Below are positions 1 to 9,856 of a stretch of DNA of 64,000 bases, piece after piece. Source of the stretch: Ramlibacter pallidus (GTDB taxonomy: Bacteria > Pseudomonadota > Gammaproteobacteria > Burkholderiales > Burkholderiaceae_C); the NCBI RefSeq assembly GCF_015070875.1, contig NZ_JADDIV010000001.1, positions 527,144 through 591,143 of the forward strand, read 5' to 3'. Position 1 is the first letter of the stretch. Each line of letters opens with the position of its first letter. Position numbers and translations under genes: made by a program. The notes beneath the pieces were generated by a model. The model was not told the DNA's origin, ran no database searches, and saw only the letters and a list, made by a program, of their open reading frames with translations.

Positions 1-78
1 GCCGGTGTGCAGGTCCAGGTCGAGGTTCTTGAGGTTGTGTTGTCTGGCGCCGCGGATGCGGATCGATCCCTGGGACAT
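1..78 (-). CDS. uvrA: UvrA excinuclease ABC subunit A, N-terminal fragment (runs off the window)
   Basis: Only the first 26 codons are inside the window. They read MSQGSIRIRGARQHNLKNLD followed by LDLHTG, which is the conserved opening of UvrA, the ATPase that recognises DNA lesions in nucleotide excision repair. The Walker A motif and zinc modules lie outside. The ATG at 78 is chosen because the family starts just before the IRIRGAR motif. The gene is transcribed leftwards, divergent from the hypothetical gene at 243. The fragment is too short to distinguish standard UvrA from the long tandem UvrA found in some Burkholderiales. Confidence 0.85.
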   Translation of the reverse strand, partial: MSQGSIRIRGARQHNLKNLDLDLHTG

Positions 79-156
79 GGAGGCCTTCTGGTGAGCAAGG
101 CGGAACATTCTAGGGACGTGCCTGCCCCTGCGCCGCGCAGCCCGGCCATACCCTCG

Positions 157-185
157 TCCTACCACGGGCATGGAAAACGTCCTAC
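157..185 (+). promoter_or_regulatory. Direct repeat TCCTAC-N17-TCCTAC upstream of gene 243
   Basis: TCCTAC occurs at 157-162 and again at 180-185, exactly 23 bp apart and both within CGTCCTAC. The pair lies about 60-85 bp upstream of the start at 243 and reads in the same direction as the gene. The same hexamer, sometimes with the same spacing, precedes several small genes elsewhere in the window. The function is inferred: it could be a regulator site or promoter elements of an alternative sigma factor. Confidence 0.4.
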
Positions 186-242
186 AGGAAAAGCTCATCC
201 GTGGTCGGTAAGTTCGGGGCCTCCCTTCCCGGAAACCTGCCC

Positions 243-551
243 ATGGCCGCGTGGAAGAACTGGCTGCACCACAGCAACTTCGAATGGCATTTCCATCCCA
301 CCGCCGCCGGGGTGGAGACGGCGCGCCGCCAGCTGCTCGAGGCGCTGGACGACTGCCAGGGTTTCGAGTGCGACCGGCTGCGCTGGAGGCTGCACACGGC
401 CGAACGCGCGCAGGAGCTCTGGCTGCTGAGGGAGTCGGTCTTCCAGGTGGTGGCCGGCCAGCATTGCCAGGCGCAGGCCGCCGAGCGCATCAACCGTCTC
501 GTCCCCGCCTTCCAGACGGTGTTGCCGCCCGGCGTCGTTACCCGGGTGTAA
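243..551 (+). CDS. Hypothetical protein, 102 aa
   Basis: I do not recognise a domain. The protein opens MAAWKNWLHHSNFEWHFHP and is rich in Arg, Leu and Glu, with no signal peptide or membrane segment. It is predicted to be cytoplasmic and mostly helical. An upstream in-frame ATG at 201 exists, but 243 gives a sensible start. The gene stands alone between divergent uvrA and the binding-protein gene at 645. A paired TCCTAC motif lies in its upstream region, linking it to the other small genes that carry this motif. Confidence 0.6.
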   Translation: MAAWKNWLHHSNFEWHFHPTAAGVETARRQLLEALDDCQGFECDRLRWRLHTAERAQELWLLRESVFQVVAGQHCQAQAAERINRLVPAFQTVLPPGVVTRV

Positions 552-644
552 CAGACGGTTTACGGGTTCCTCCTCTTGGGGTATGGACGAGCAAGTCTTA
601 GACTTCCTCGCGGCAGTACCACCAAGGTACCCAAGGAGCCCGAA

Positions 645-1745
645 GTGAGGAAGTACATCCTGGCGGCGCTGGCCGCCCTCGCGCCCGCATGGGCGTGTTC
701 GCAGATCCTGATCGGCCAGACGGCCGGATTCACCGGCACCGTGGCCGCCGGCGTGAAGGAGACCACCGATGGCGCCAAGCTCTGGATCGACAGCGTCAAT
801 GCCAAGGGGGGCGTGAACGGGCAGAAGGTCGAACTCCTGTCCATGGACGACAAGTTCGATCCCAAGATCGCCGCGGCCAATGCCAAGGTGCTGATCGAGG
901 AAAAGAACGTGCTGGCGCTGTTCCTGGTGCGCGGCACGCCGCACTCGGAGGCCATCATCCCGCTGCTGGACCAGCACGGCGTGCCGCTGGTGGCGCCTTC
1001 CACCGGCGCGATGTCGCTGCATCAGCCGATGCGCAAGCACGTGTTCAACGTGCGCGCGACCTACCAGCGCGAAGCCGAGAAGGCCGTGACGCACCTGCAC
1101 ACGCTGGGCATCACGCGCATCGCGGTGATCGTGGCCGACGACTCCTTCGGCGCCGACGGCCTGCAGGGCGCGCAGAACGGCTTCCAGAAGGCGGGCTTCC
1201 AGCCGGTGGCCGTCATCAAGGCCGACCGCATGAAGCCCGACTACGCCAAGATCATCCCCGAGGTGACGGGCAAGGAAGCGCAGGCGGTGGTCTGGGTGGC
1301 CTCGGGCAACGCCGTGGCCGACGGGGTGAAGGCGCTGCGCGCCGCGAAGTCGGCGGCGCAGGTGGTCACGCTGTCCAACAATGCGTCCGGCGGCTTCATC
1401 AAGAGCCTGGGCGACAACGCCCGCGGCGTGATCGTCACGCAGGTGTTCCCTTACGAGCGCTCCTATGCCTATGCGTTCATCAAGGAGGCGACGGCGCTGG
1501 CGAAGGAGAAGAGCATCGAGCTGAGCCCGGCGATGCTGGAAGGCTATGCCGGTGCGAAGGTGCTGGTGGAAGGCCTGCGCCGCGCGGGCCCGAACCCCAC
1601 GCGCGCGAAGGTGCAGGCCGCGCTGGAAGGCCTGAGCAAGTTCGACATCGGCGGGCTGGAGGTGAGCTACTCGGCGGCCGACCGCACGGGCCTGGACTTT
1701 GCCGACCTGTCCATCATCGGCAGCGACGGGAAGTTCAAGCGCTGA
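645..1745 (+). CDS. ABC transporter substrate-binding protein, branched-chain amino acid type (Peripla_BP_6)
   Basis: This 366-residue periplasmic binding protein belongs to the LivJ/LivK-like family that delivers amino acids or small organic acids to an ABC permease. The GTG at 645 is preferred because AAGGAG lies 7 bp upstream (633-638) and the encoded N-terminus (RKYILAALAALAPAW) is a signal peptide. The mature part opens ILIGQTAGFTGTVAAGVKE and continues with the typical GGVNGQKVEL region. No permease or ATPase genes are adjacent, so this is an orphan binding protein. Its ligand cannot be read from sequence. A rho-independent terminator follows at 1821. Confidence 0.88.
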   Translation: MRKYILAALAALAPAWACSQILIGQTAGFTGTVAAGVKETTDGAKLWIDSVNAKGGVNGQKVELLSMDDKFDPKIAAANAKVLIEEKNVLALFLVRGTPHSEAIIPLLDQHGVPLVAPSTGAMSLHQPMRKHVFNVRATYQREAEKAVTHLHTLGITRIAVIVADDSFGADGLQGAQNGFQKAGFQPVAVIKADRMKPDYAKIIPEVTGKEAQAVVWVASGNAVADGVKALRAAKSAAQVVTLSNNASGGFIKSLGDNARGVIVTQVFPYERSYAYAFIKEATALAKEKSIELSPAMLEGYAGAKVLVEGLRRAGPNPTRAKVQAALEGLSKFDIGGLEVSYSAADRTGLDFADLSIIGSDGKFKR

Positions 1746-1782
1746 CGGGGGACTCCCCGAACCGCCGCGCCCCTCGGGACAT

Positions 1783-1882
1783 CGTCATTCCCGCGCAGGC
1801 GGAAAGCCAGAGCTTCGGGAAAGCCGCCACCTGGCGGCTTTTTCATGCGAAGCGCTGGATCCCCGCCTGCGCGGGGATGACG
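1783..1882. repeat. Intergenic palindromic repeat element with 20-bp outer arms
   Basis: The outer arms at 1783-1802 and 1863-1882 are reverse complements at 19 of 20 positions (CGTCATTCCCGCGCAGGCGG type). This sequence resembles the short REP/MITE-like palindromes common between genes in Proteobacteria. A second hairpin, the terminator at 1821-1843, is nested between the arms. The element sits between convergent genes (645-1745 plus and 1920-2063 minus). No transposase or target-site duplication is evident. Confidence 0.7.
1821..1843 (+). terminator. Rho-independent terminator after the binding-protein gene
   Basis: An 8-bp perfect stem, AAGCCGCC/GGCGGCTT, with an ACCT loop is followed by a run of five T (1839-1843). 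It lies 76 bp downstream of the stop at 1745, inside the palindromic element. Confidence 0.8.
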
Positions 1883-1919
1883 AAATTCACCTCAACGCGG
1901 TGAAACCTTGGCGCGAAGC

Positions 1920-2063
1920 TCAGTGCTTCTTCTCGCCTTCGGCCGGAGCGGCCGTCTCCACGCCGTGCTTCTCACCGCCCATGTCGACCTTGTCGCCAGC
2001 CTTGAAGATGACGAACAGCGAGATGGCGGCGAAGGCGACGAAGCCGATGGCGATCTTCCACAT
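1920..2063 (-). CDS. Small single-pass membrane protein, 47 aa
   Basis: The protein starts MWKIAIGFVAFAAISLFVIF, which forms one N-terminal transmembrane helix. The charged tail (KAGDKVDMGGEKHG and a Lys/Glu-rich end) probably lies on one side of the membrane. An upstream in-frame ATG at 2126 would add 21 residues lacking membrane character, so 2063 is preferred; a GGAG lies about 9 nt upstream. It is 80 bp downstream of the MFS gene on the same strand, with a hairpin between. The function is unknown. It could be an accessory peptide of the transporter, but nothing in the sequence proves that. Confidence 0.6.
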   Translation of the reverse strand: MWKIAIGFVAFAAISLFVIFKAGDKVDMGGEKHGVETAAPAEGEKKH

Positions 2064-2096
2064 GGGGGTGTGCTCCGGGAAACGGTTGCTTGGGCA

Positions 2097-2123
2097 AAGG
2101 GCCCTCCGCGCGGGAAGGCCCTT
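2097..2123 (-). terminator. Hairpin after the MFS transporter gene
   Basis: The arms at 2097-2103 and 2117-2123 (AAGGGCC/GGCCCTT) form a 7-bp stem in the gap between the MFS gene and the 47-aa gene. On the minus strand only three U follow, so it is a weak or attenuating terminator at best. Confidence 0.4.
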
Positions 2124-2143
2124 CACTCAGTCAACCGCGCGCA

Positions 2144-3823
2144 TCAGTCGCGGGCGTAGATGTCGACGTCCTTGGTTTCGCGGATGAACAGCGTGCCGAT
2201 CACCACCGTCGCCGCGGCGATGATGATGGGGTACCAGAGGCCGTTGTACATGTTGCCGGTGGCCGCCACGATCGCGAAGGCGGTGGTGGGCAGCAGCCCG
2301 CCGAACCAGCCGTTGCCGATGTGGTACGGCAGGCTCATGGACGTGTAGCGGATGCGCGTGGGGAACATCTCCACCAGCATCGCCGCGATGGGGCCGTAGA
2401 CCATCGTCACCAGGATCACCAGGTACACCAGGATCGCGGTGACCATCAGCTTGTCGATCTTGGCCGGGTCGGCCTTGGCCGGATAGCCCGCCGCCTTCAG
2501 CGCGTCGGCCACCTGCTTCTTGAACGCGGCGATGGAGGCCACGCTGGCTTCGTCGAACTTGGAGTTGACGACGTTGCCCACCGGCGCGGTGATCACCGTT
2601 TCGCCGATCTTCACCGTCGCGGGCTGGCCCGCCGGGCCGGCGACGTTGGCGTAGCTCACCGAGCTCTGCGCCAGGTAGCGCTTGGCGATGTCGCACGAGC
2701 TGCGGAAGTCGATCTCGCGGGCGATCGGGCTGCCCTGGAAGGAGCAGTCGGCCTCCGGCGCCGTGACCACCACCTGGGTGCGGGCCTGCGCAGCGGCGAG
2801 GTCGGGGTTGGCGGCCTTGGTCAGCGCGTTGAACACCGGGAAGTAGGTCAGCGCGGCCAGCAGGCAGCCCGCCATGATGATCGGCTTGCGGCCGATCTTG
2901 TCGGAGAGCGCGCCGAACACGATGAAGAAGGGCGTGCCGATCACCAGCGCCGCCGCGATCAGCAGGTTGGCGGTGGCGTTGTCCACCTTCAGCGACTGCG
3001 TCAGGAAGAACAGCGCGTAGAACTGGCCCGTGTACCAGACCACGGCCTGGCCGGCGGTCAGGCCCACCAGCGCGAGGATCACGATCTTCAGGTTCTTCCA
3101 CTCGCCGAAGGATTCCTTCAGCGGTGCCTTCGAGGTCTTGCCCTCGGCCTTCATGCGCTGGAACGCGGGCGACTCGGACATCGACAGGCGGATCCACACC
3201 GAGATGGCCAGCAGCAGGATCGAGACGAGGAACGGGATGCGCCAGCCCCAGTCGGCGAACGCCTGCTCGCCCATGGCCGTGCGGGTGCCCAGGATGACGA
3301 TCAGCGACAGGAACAGGCCCAGCGTCGCGGTGGTCTGGATCCAGGCCGTGTACGCGCCGCGCTTGCCGTGCGGCGCGTGCTCGGCGACGTAGGTCGCGGC
3401 ACCGCCGTACTCGCCGCCGAGCGCGAGGCCCTGCAGCAGGCGCAGGCCGATCAGGATGACGGGCGCGGCGACGCCGATCGTGGCGTAGCCGGGCAGGATG
3501 CCGACGATGAACGTCGACAGGCCCATGATCAGGATGGTCACCAGGAAGGTGTACTTGCGGCCGATCATGTCGCCGAGGCGGCCGAAGAAGATCGCACCGA
3601 ACGGCCGCACCAGGAAGCCGGCGGCGAAGGCCAGCAGCGCGAAGATGAACGCCGACGTCGGGTCGAGCGCGGAGAAGAACTGCTTCGCGATGATCGCGGC
3701 GAGCGATCCGTACAGGTAGAAGTCGTACCACTCGAACACCGTGCCGAGCGAGGAGGCGAAGATCACCTTCTTCTCCTCGCCGGTCATCGGGCGGTCGGCG
3801 GCTGCGGGAAGCACTGCGGCCAT
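2144..3823 (-). CDS. MFS transporter, metabolite:H+ symporter (MHS) type, with soluble insert
   Basis: This 559-residue secondary transporter of the MHS branch (ProP/KgtP/ShiA-like) probably imports an organic acid or osmolyte with protons. Seen directly: the FEWYDFYLYGSLAAII motif in helix 1, the Gly-Arg-rich loop DMIGRKY, the GLALGGEYGGAATYVAEHAP helix-4/5 stretch and a symmetric DKIGRKP loop. It is longer than the usual ~430 aa because roughly 120 polar residues (PDLAAAQART through KADPAKID) are inserted before the last three or four helices. The ATG at 3823 follows a GGAG, and the longer reading frame upstream is unlikely. The substrate is not determinable. Confidence 0.88.
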   Translation of the reverse strand: MAAVLPAAADRPMTGEEKKVIFASSLGTVFEWYDFYLYGSLAAIIAKQFFSALDPTSAFIFALLAFAAGFLVRPFGAIFFGRLGDMIGRKYTFLVTILIMGLSTFIVGILPGYATIGVAAPVILIGLRLLQGLALGGEYGGAATYVAEHAPHGKRGAYTAWIQTTATLGLFLSLIVILGTRTAMGEQAFADWGWRIPFLVSILLLAISVWIRLSMSESPAFQRMKAEGKTSKAPLKESFGEWKNLKIVILALVGLTAGQAVVWYTGQFYALFFLTQSLKVDNATANLLIAAALVIGTPFFIVFGALSDKIGRKPIIMAGCLLAALTYFPVFNALTKAANPDLAAAQARTQVVVTAPEADCSFQGSPIAREIDFRSSCDIAKRYLAQSSVSYANVAGPAGQPATVKIGETVITAPVGNVVNSKFDEASVASIAAFKKQVADALKAAGYPAKADPAKIDKLMVTAILVYLVILVTMVYGPIAAMLVEMFPTRIRYTSMSLPYHIGNGWFGGLLPTTAFAIVAATGNMYNGLWYPIIIAAATVVIGTLFIRETKDVDIYARD

Positions 3824-3870
3824 TGCGTTGTCTCCGTTGTGTGGGTAGAGCGGCGCATTCTTCGCCCGCG

Positions 3871-3931
3871 CTCTGACCCAGCTCTGACGCGAATCCAACA
3901 CCCGCTTGCGCGGAACTGAACGCACTCTGAC
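3871..3931. promoter_or_regulatory. Three CTCTGAC direct repeats upstream of the MFS gene
   Basis: CTCTGAC is present at 3871-3877, 3882-3888 and 3925-3931. The first two are 11 bp apart, about one helical turn. They lie 48-108 bp upstream of the MFS start at 3823 (read as GTCAGAG on the gene strand). The arrangement fits an operator, but no known regulator is recognised. Confidence 0.3.
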
Positions 3932-4014
3932 GAACTCGGGTGAAACCCGCGCCTTCGCTTTCACGATGTGGGGAGTGCAGGCTTTCGCCGCGCTCGCCCG
4001 CAGCCTGCCGTGGC

Positions 4015-4653
4015 TCAGCGGCGGGTCTGGCCGGCCGGCAGGGCGGCAGCGTGTTCCCAGGCGCCGGACCCGAACCACGCATCGCCTTGCAGGTAGGCGC
4101 GCAGCATCGGCAGGCTGTCGAAGCCCCAGAAGAGTCGGCCGTCGACCTCGATGGTCGGCACGCCGAACAGGCCACGGGCGACCGCGGCATCGGTGTTGGC
4201 CTTCAGCTCCGCCTTCACGGCATCGCCGGCCGGGTCGCGCCGCGGCTGCAGCAGCGCGCGCGCCTGCTCCAGCCGCCCGGCATCGGCCGCGTCCGCGCCG
4301 CCGCGCCAGGCGTGGCGGAACAAGGTCTCCGCCACATAGCGGTTCACGCGGCCGTCCTCGCCGCACGCCAGCGCGAGGCGCAGCAGGCCGAGGGGGTTGA
4401 AGGGGTGGGCGGCCGGCAGCTGCAGCGGAATGCCGTGCGCGTGCGCGTGCCACAGCACCTGCCGGTAGGTCCAGTCGCGCTTGGGCGGAATCTCCGCCGG
4501 CCCGAGCTGGCCATGGTGCTTGAGCAGGCCCGCGAACAGCAGCGGCCGGTAGTCCACCGCATAGCTCAGTCCCTTCAGCGCTTCGGGCAGCTGCTCGAAC
4601 GCGAGGTAGGCGTAGGGCGAGATGAAGTCGAAATGGAAGGTGAGTTGCTTCAT
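4015..4653 (-). CDS. 2-hydroxychromene-2-carboxylate isomerase family protein (DsbA-fold, GST-kappa like)
   Basis: This 212-residue cytoplasmic protein carries the opening KQLTFHFDFISPYAYLAFE. The FDFISPYAY motif with its serine places it in the NahD/GST-kappa branch of the thioredoxin fold, whose characterised members isomerise 2-hydroxychromene-2-carboxylate in naphthalene degradation. A second family motif, GLFGVPTIEVDGRLFWG, lies near the C-terminus. No aromatic pathway genes are nearby, so the substrate is uncertain. The start at 4653 overlaps the DUF1289 stop by 4 nt (ATGA), indicating translational coupling. It is the last gene of the minus-strand liu-linked operon. Confidence 0.85.
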   Translation of the reverse strand: MKQLTFHFDFISPYAYLAFEQLPEALKGLSYAVDYRPLLFAGLLKHHGQLGPAEIPPKRDWTYRQVLWHAHAHGIPLQLPAAHPFNPLGLLRLALACGEDGRVNRYVAETLFRHAWRGGADAADAGRLEQARALLQPRRDPAGDAVKAELKANTDAAVARGLFGVPTIEVDGRLFWGFDSLPMLRAYLQGDAWFGSGAWEHAAALPAGQTRR

Positions 4654-4868
4654 GCCTGCGCGCGCTCCACGAGAGCCCGCCAGACCCGCCGCCTCTCGGC
4701 ATCGGAGGCCAGGCCCCAGGCCGCGATCTCGTCGAGCGTGCGGAAGCAGCCTTCGCACCAGCCCGTCGCCGCATCCATGCGGCACACCGAGATGCAGGGC
4801 GATGGCACGCCCGCGCCGGCGTCGAGCGCGCGCCACTTCTCCAGCAGCAGTTCGCGCGCCGAATTCAT
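4650..4868 (-). CDS. DUF1289 domain protein, 72 aa
   Basis: This small protein contains PCISVCRMDAATGWCEGC, the four-cysteine signature of the DUF1289 family, which suggests metal or Fe-S binding. The Trp-rich C-terminal helix (EIAAWGLASDAERRRVW) is also typical. The family has no established biochemical role. It overlaps both the upstream ybaK-like gene (ATGA at 4865-4868) and the downstream isomerase (4650-4653), so the three are translated from one message. Confidence 0.85.
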   Translation of the reverse strand: MNSARELLLEKWRALDAGAGVPSPCISVCRMDAATGWCEGCFRTLDEIAAWGLASDAERRRVWRALVERAQA

Positions 4869-5368
4869 CCGGCCGGCACCTGCACCACGTCGGCCACGGG
4901 CGCGCCGGTCAGCTTCTCCAGGTCCTGCGGCCGCAGCTTGAAGACGCCGTGCGGATGCCCGGCGGCGGCCCAGATCTCCTCGAAGCGGAACAGCTCGCGG
5001 TCGATCAGCGTCACCGGCGGCTGGGCATGCGCAACGGGCGAGACGCCACCGATGGTGAAGCCGGTCTTCGCCTTGACGAAGTCGGCATCCGCCCGGCCGG
5101 TCTTGCCGACGATGGCATCGACCTTCTTCTCGTCCACGCGCCGGTCCCCCGACGTCACGACCAGCACCGCGGCGTCATCGGACTTGCGGCGGAAGATGAT
5201 GCTCTTGGCGATCTGCCCGACCTGGATGCCGAGGGCATCGGCCGCCTGCTGCGCCGTGCGCGCGGCGTCGTCCAGCATCAGGGGCAGGTGCGCATGCCCC
5301 GCCTCCTGCAGCACGCGGGCCACGCGCTGCACGGCTTCCGGAAGGGAGCGGAGTTCGGAACCGCACAT
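4865..5368 (-). CDS. YbaK/EbsC family aminoacyl-tRNA deacylase-like protein
   Basis: This 167-residue protein matches the YbaK/ProX editing-domain fold, which hydrolyses mischarged tRNAs in trans (Cys-tRNAPro or Ala-tRNAPro in characterised members). Visible features are QIAKSIIFRRKSD with the conserved lysine, VVTSGDRRVDEKKVDAIVG, and the loop FTIGGVSPVAH before the last strand. The specificity cannot be told from sequence. The start at 5368 lies 7 bp after the HMG-CoA lyase stop. Confidence 0.85.
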   Translation of the reverse strand: MCGSELRSLPEAVQRVARVLQEAGHAHLPLMLDDAARTAQQAADALGIQVGQIAKSIIFRRKSDDAAVLVVTSGDRRVDEKKVDAIVGKTGRADADFVKAKTGFTIGGVSPVAHAQPPVTLIDRELFRFEEIWAAAGHPHGVFKLRPQDLEKLTGAPVADVVQVPAG

Positions 5369-5375
5369 GGTCGCG

Positions 5376-6287
5376 TCAGGCCGGCACGCGCTTGTTGAGC
5401 AGGGCCGTCGCCGCGCGCGAGTTCGGCTTGCGGCCCAGGAAGTCGCTGATGTACTGGCCGGCGTCGACCAGCTTGTCGAGGTCGATGCCGGTGTCGATGC
5501 CCATGCCGTGCAGCATGAAGACCACGTCTTCCGTGGCGACGTTCCCGGTCGCGCCTTTCGCGTACGGGCAGCCGCCGAGCCCCGCGATGGAGGAGTCGTA
5601 CTGCCAGATGCCCATCTCCAGGCAGGCCAGCGTGTTCGGCAGGGCCTGCCCGTAGGTGTCGTGGAAGTGGCCGGAGACTTCGTCCAGCGGGTAATGCTTC
5701 AGCGCCGCTTCCATCGCCAGCTGCACCTTGCGCGGCGTGCCCACGCCGATGGTGTCGGCCACGCCGCAATGCTGCACGCCGATCTGCTTCATCAAGCGGG
5801 CGACCAGCTCGACCCCTTCGGGACTGACGTCGCCTTGGTAGGGGCAGCCGACCGCCACCGAGATGGCCCCGCGCACGTGGATGCCCTTGGCCCGCGCCGC
5901 CTCCACCACGGGGGCGAAGCGCTCGATGCTCTCGGCGATGGAGCAGTTGATGTTGCGCTGGCTGAAGGCCTCGCTGGCCGCGCCGAACACCACGATCTCG
6001 TCCGGCTTCGACGCGACCGCCGCGTCGAAGCCCTTCATGTTGGGCACCAGCACCGAGTAGCGCACGCCGGGCTGGCGGCGGATGCCGGCCATGACCTCGG
6101 CGTTGTCGGCCATCTGCGGCACCCACTTGGGCGACACGAAGCTGGTGACCTCGATCTCGCGCAGGCCCGCGGCCTGCAGCCGGTGCACCAGCTCGATCTT
6201 GACGGCCGCCGGCACCGGCGACTTCTCGTTCTGCAGCCCGTCGCGCGGGCCCACGTCGACGAGCTTGACCTTGGCGGGATATTTCAT
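5376..6287 (-). CDS. mvaB: Hydroxymethylglutaryl-CoA lyase (liuE-type)
   Basis: This 303-residue enzyme cleaves HMG-CoA to acetyl-CoA and acetoacetate, the last step of leucine catabolism. The N-terminal VDVGPRDGLQNEK motif holds the catalytic Arg-Asp pair, GHFHDTYGQALPN supplies metal-binding histidines, and the signature GLGGCPYAKGATGN contains the catalytic cysteine. An in-frame ATG at 6314 would overlap ghrA, so the ATG at 6287, 4 nt after the ghrA stop, is preferred. The gene lies in the same operon as mccA, mccB and liuC. Confidence 0.95.
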   Translation of the reverse strand: MKYPAKVKLVDVGPRDGLQNEKSPVPAAVKIELVHRLQAAGLREIEVTSFVSPKWVPQMADNAEVMAGIRRQPGVRYSVLVPNMKGFDAAVASKPDEIVVFGAASEAFSQRNINCSIAESIERFAPVVEAARAKGIHVRGAISVAVGCPYQGDVSPEGVELVARLMKQIGVQHCGVADTIGVGTPRKVQLAMEAALKHYPLDEVSGHFHDTYGQALPNTLACLEMGIWQYDSSIAGLGGCPYAKGATGNVATEDVVFMLHGMGIDTGIDLDKLVDAGQYISDFLGRKPNSRAATALLNKRVPA

Positions 6288-6291
6288 GGCC

Positions 6292-7212
6292 TCAGTATCC
6301 TTTCTTCCGGTCAACCACGCCGGCGATGGGTTCTCCGCGCTCGAAGGCGCGGATCTTGCGCGCGATCTGGGCGATGCTTTCCTCGCGCAGGGTGCGGGCG
6401 GAGGTGTGCGGCGTGACGGTCACCTTCGGGTGACGCCAGAACGGATGTTCCTTCGGCAGCGGCTCCGTGCGGAAGACGTCGAGCGCCGCGCCCGCCAGGT
6501 GGCCTTCGTCGATGAGCGCGAGCAGGTCCTCGTCGACCAGGTGCGCGCCGCGGGCGACGTTGATCACGTACCCGCCCGGGCGCAGCTTCGACAGGGTGCG
6601 GCGGTCCAGGATGTCGCGCGTGTCCGGCGTCAGCGGCAGCAGGTTGACCAGCACGCGCGTGCCCGCCAGGAAGGCGTCGAACTGCTCCGGCCCGGCGAAG
6701 CCCTGCACGCCGGGCACCTCCTTGCGGCTGCGGCTCCAGCCGAGCACCGGGAACTCGAAGCCGGCGACCGCCTGCGCCACGCGCTGGCCCAGGACGCCCA
6801 GGCCCATCACTCCCACGGGGAAGTCGGCGCGCAGCCGCGGCTTGCGGAAGCCCCACTTGCCCTCCACCTCGTCGCGGCCGTACGCATCGAGTTCGCGGAA
6901 GTGCCGGATGAGCGCGTGGCAGACGAACTCCGCCATCTGCACCGACATGCCCGCGTCGTCCAGCCGCACCACCAGCGTCTGCGGCGGGATGCGCAGCTTC
7001 ATCAGCGCGTCGACGCCGGCGCCGATGTTGAACAGGCCCTTCAGGCCGGGCTGTTCGTCCAGGAACTGTTGCGGCGGCGACCAGACCATGGCGTGGTCGG
7101 CGGCCGGCGCGCCGGGACGCCATTCCTCCACCTCGGCCTCGGGCAGGGCGGCCCGCAGGCCTTCGATCCAGGGAGCGGTCTTGGTGTCGCTGCAGCAGAC
7201 GGTGATGCGCAT
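6292..7212 (-). CDS. ghrA: Glyoxylate/hydroxypyruvate reductase A, D-2-hydroxyacid dehydrogenase family
   Basis: This 306-residue NAD(P)H-dependent reductase resembles E. coli GhrA. The Rossmann motif GVMGLGVLGQRVA, the NVARGAHLVDEDLLALID segment with its catalytic Arg, and the catalytic His in VTPHTSA are all visible. It would reduce glyoxylate or hydroxypyruvate. It is embedded between mccA and HMG-CoA lyase (13 bp and 4 bp gaps), so it is co-transcribed with leucine degradation, although it has no known step in that pathway. Confidence 0.9.
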   Translation of the reverse strand: MRITVCCSDTKTAPWIEGLRAALPEAEVEEWRPGAPAADHAMVWSPPQQFLDEQPGLKGLFNIGAGVDALMKLRIPPQTLVVRLDDAGMSVQMAEFVCHALIRHFRELDAYGRDEVEGKWGFRKPRLRADFPVGVMGLGVLGQRVAQAVAGFEFPVLGWSRSRKEVPGVQGFAGPEQFDAFLAGTRVLVNLLPLTPDTRDILDRRTLSKLRPGGYVINVARGAHLVDEDLLALIDEGHLAGAALDVFRTEPLPKEHPFWRHPKVTVTPHTSARTLREESIAQIARKIRAFERGEPIAGVVDRKKGY

Positions 7213-7225
7213 GCCGCGATTCTGC

Positions 7226-9213
<1,988 letters not shown>

Positions 9214-9214
<1 letters not shown>

Positions 9215-9855
9215 CAACCCAACTCCCGCGGCATGGGCCGCCCCTTGAAGAAACCACTCACCGCCTGCAGCACCTTGCGCAGGAACTTGAACAGCACCAC
9301 CAGCAGGACCACGGCCAGCACGATGCTGACGACCAGCACCACCGCGAAGATGCCGGGGTGCGCGGCGGACAGCCACAGCAGGAAGACCACCAGCCCGTCC
9401 TCGGCCAGCGAGAGGATCGTGTTCGAGAACGGCTCCGGCGAGGTGTTCACCGCGGCGCGGGTCGTCATCTTGGTGGCGTGGCTCGTCGCCGCCAGGCTGC
9501 CGCCGACGAGCGCCGCGACCCAGCCCATCGCCTGGCTGTCCGCGCCGAGCGCGCCGGCCGCCAGTGCGGCCCCCGCGGGGATGCGGATCACCGTGTGCAC
9601 GGCGTCCCAGGCCGAATCGACGAAGGGGATCTTGTCGGCGAAGAACTCGACGAACAGCATGAAGCCGCTCGCGCCCAGGACCGCCGGGTGCTGCAGCACC
9701 TGCAGGCCGGGCGGAAGGTCCATCCAGCCCATCCAGCCGGCCAGGCCGGTCAGGAACACCACGGCGTAGAGCCGGAAGCCGCTCGCCCAGCCCAGGGCCG
9801 CCGCCAGCGCGAGCAGCTGCGGGGTGTCGACGAGGCTGCCCAGGGACTCGAGCAC
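9214..9855 (-). CDS. DUF4126 family integral membrane protein
   Basis: This 213-residue protein has several hydrophobic segments (LAAALGWASGFRLYAVVFLT, the Gly/Ala-rich centre, and VVLVVSIVLAVVLLVVLFKF near the end) and the conserved DUF4126 motif SGFRLY. The GTG at 9855 is preferred because it sits 1 nt from the liuC stop at 9857 and avoids a long overlap. The family has no known function. Its position inside the liu operon, overlapping mccA, implies co-expression with leucine degradation. Confidence 0.82.
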
Positions 9856-9856
9856 G

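Noticed and set aside
2090..3919. Plus-strand 609-codon frame opposite the MFS gene
   Set aside because: His/Arg/Asp-rich antisense shadow with no recognisable domain and no ribosome site; the minus-strand MFS gene is unambiguous.
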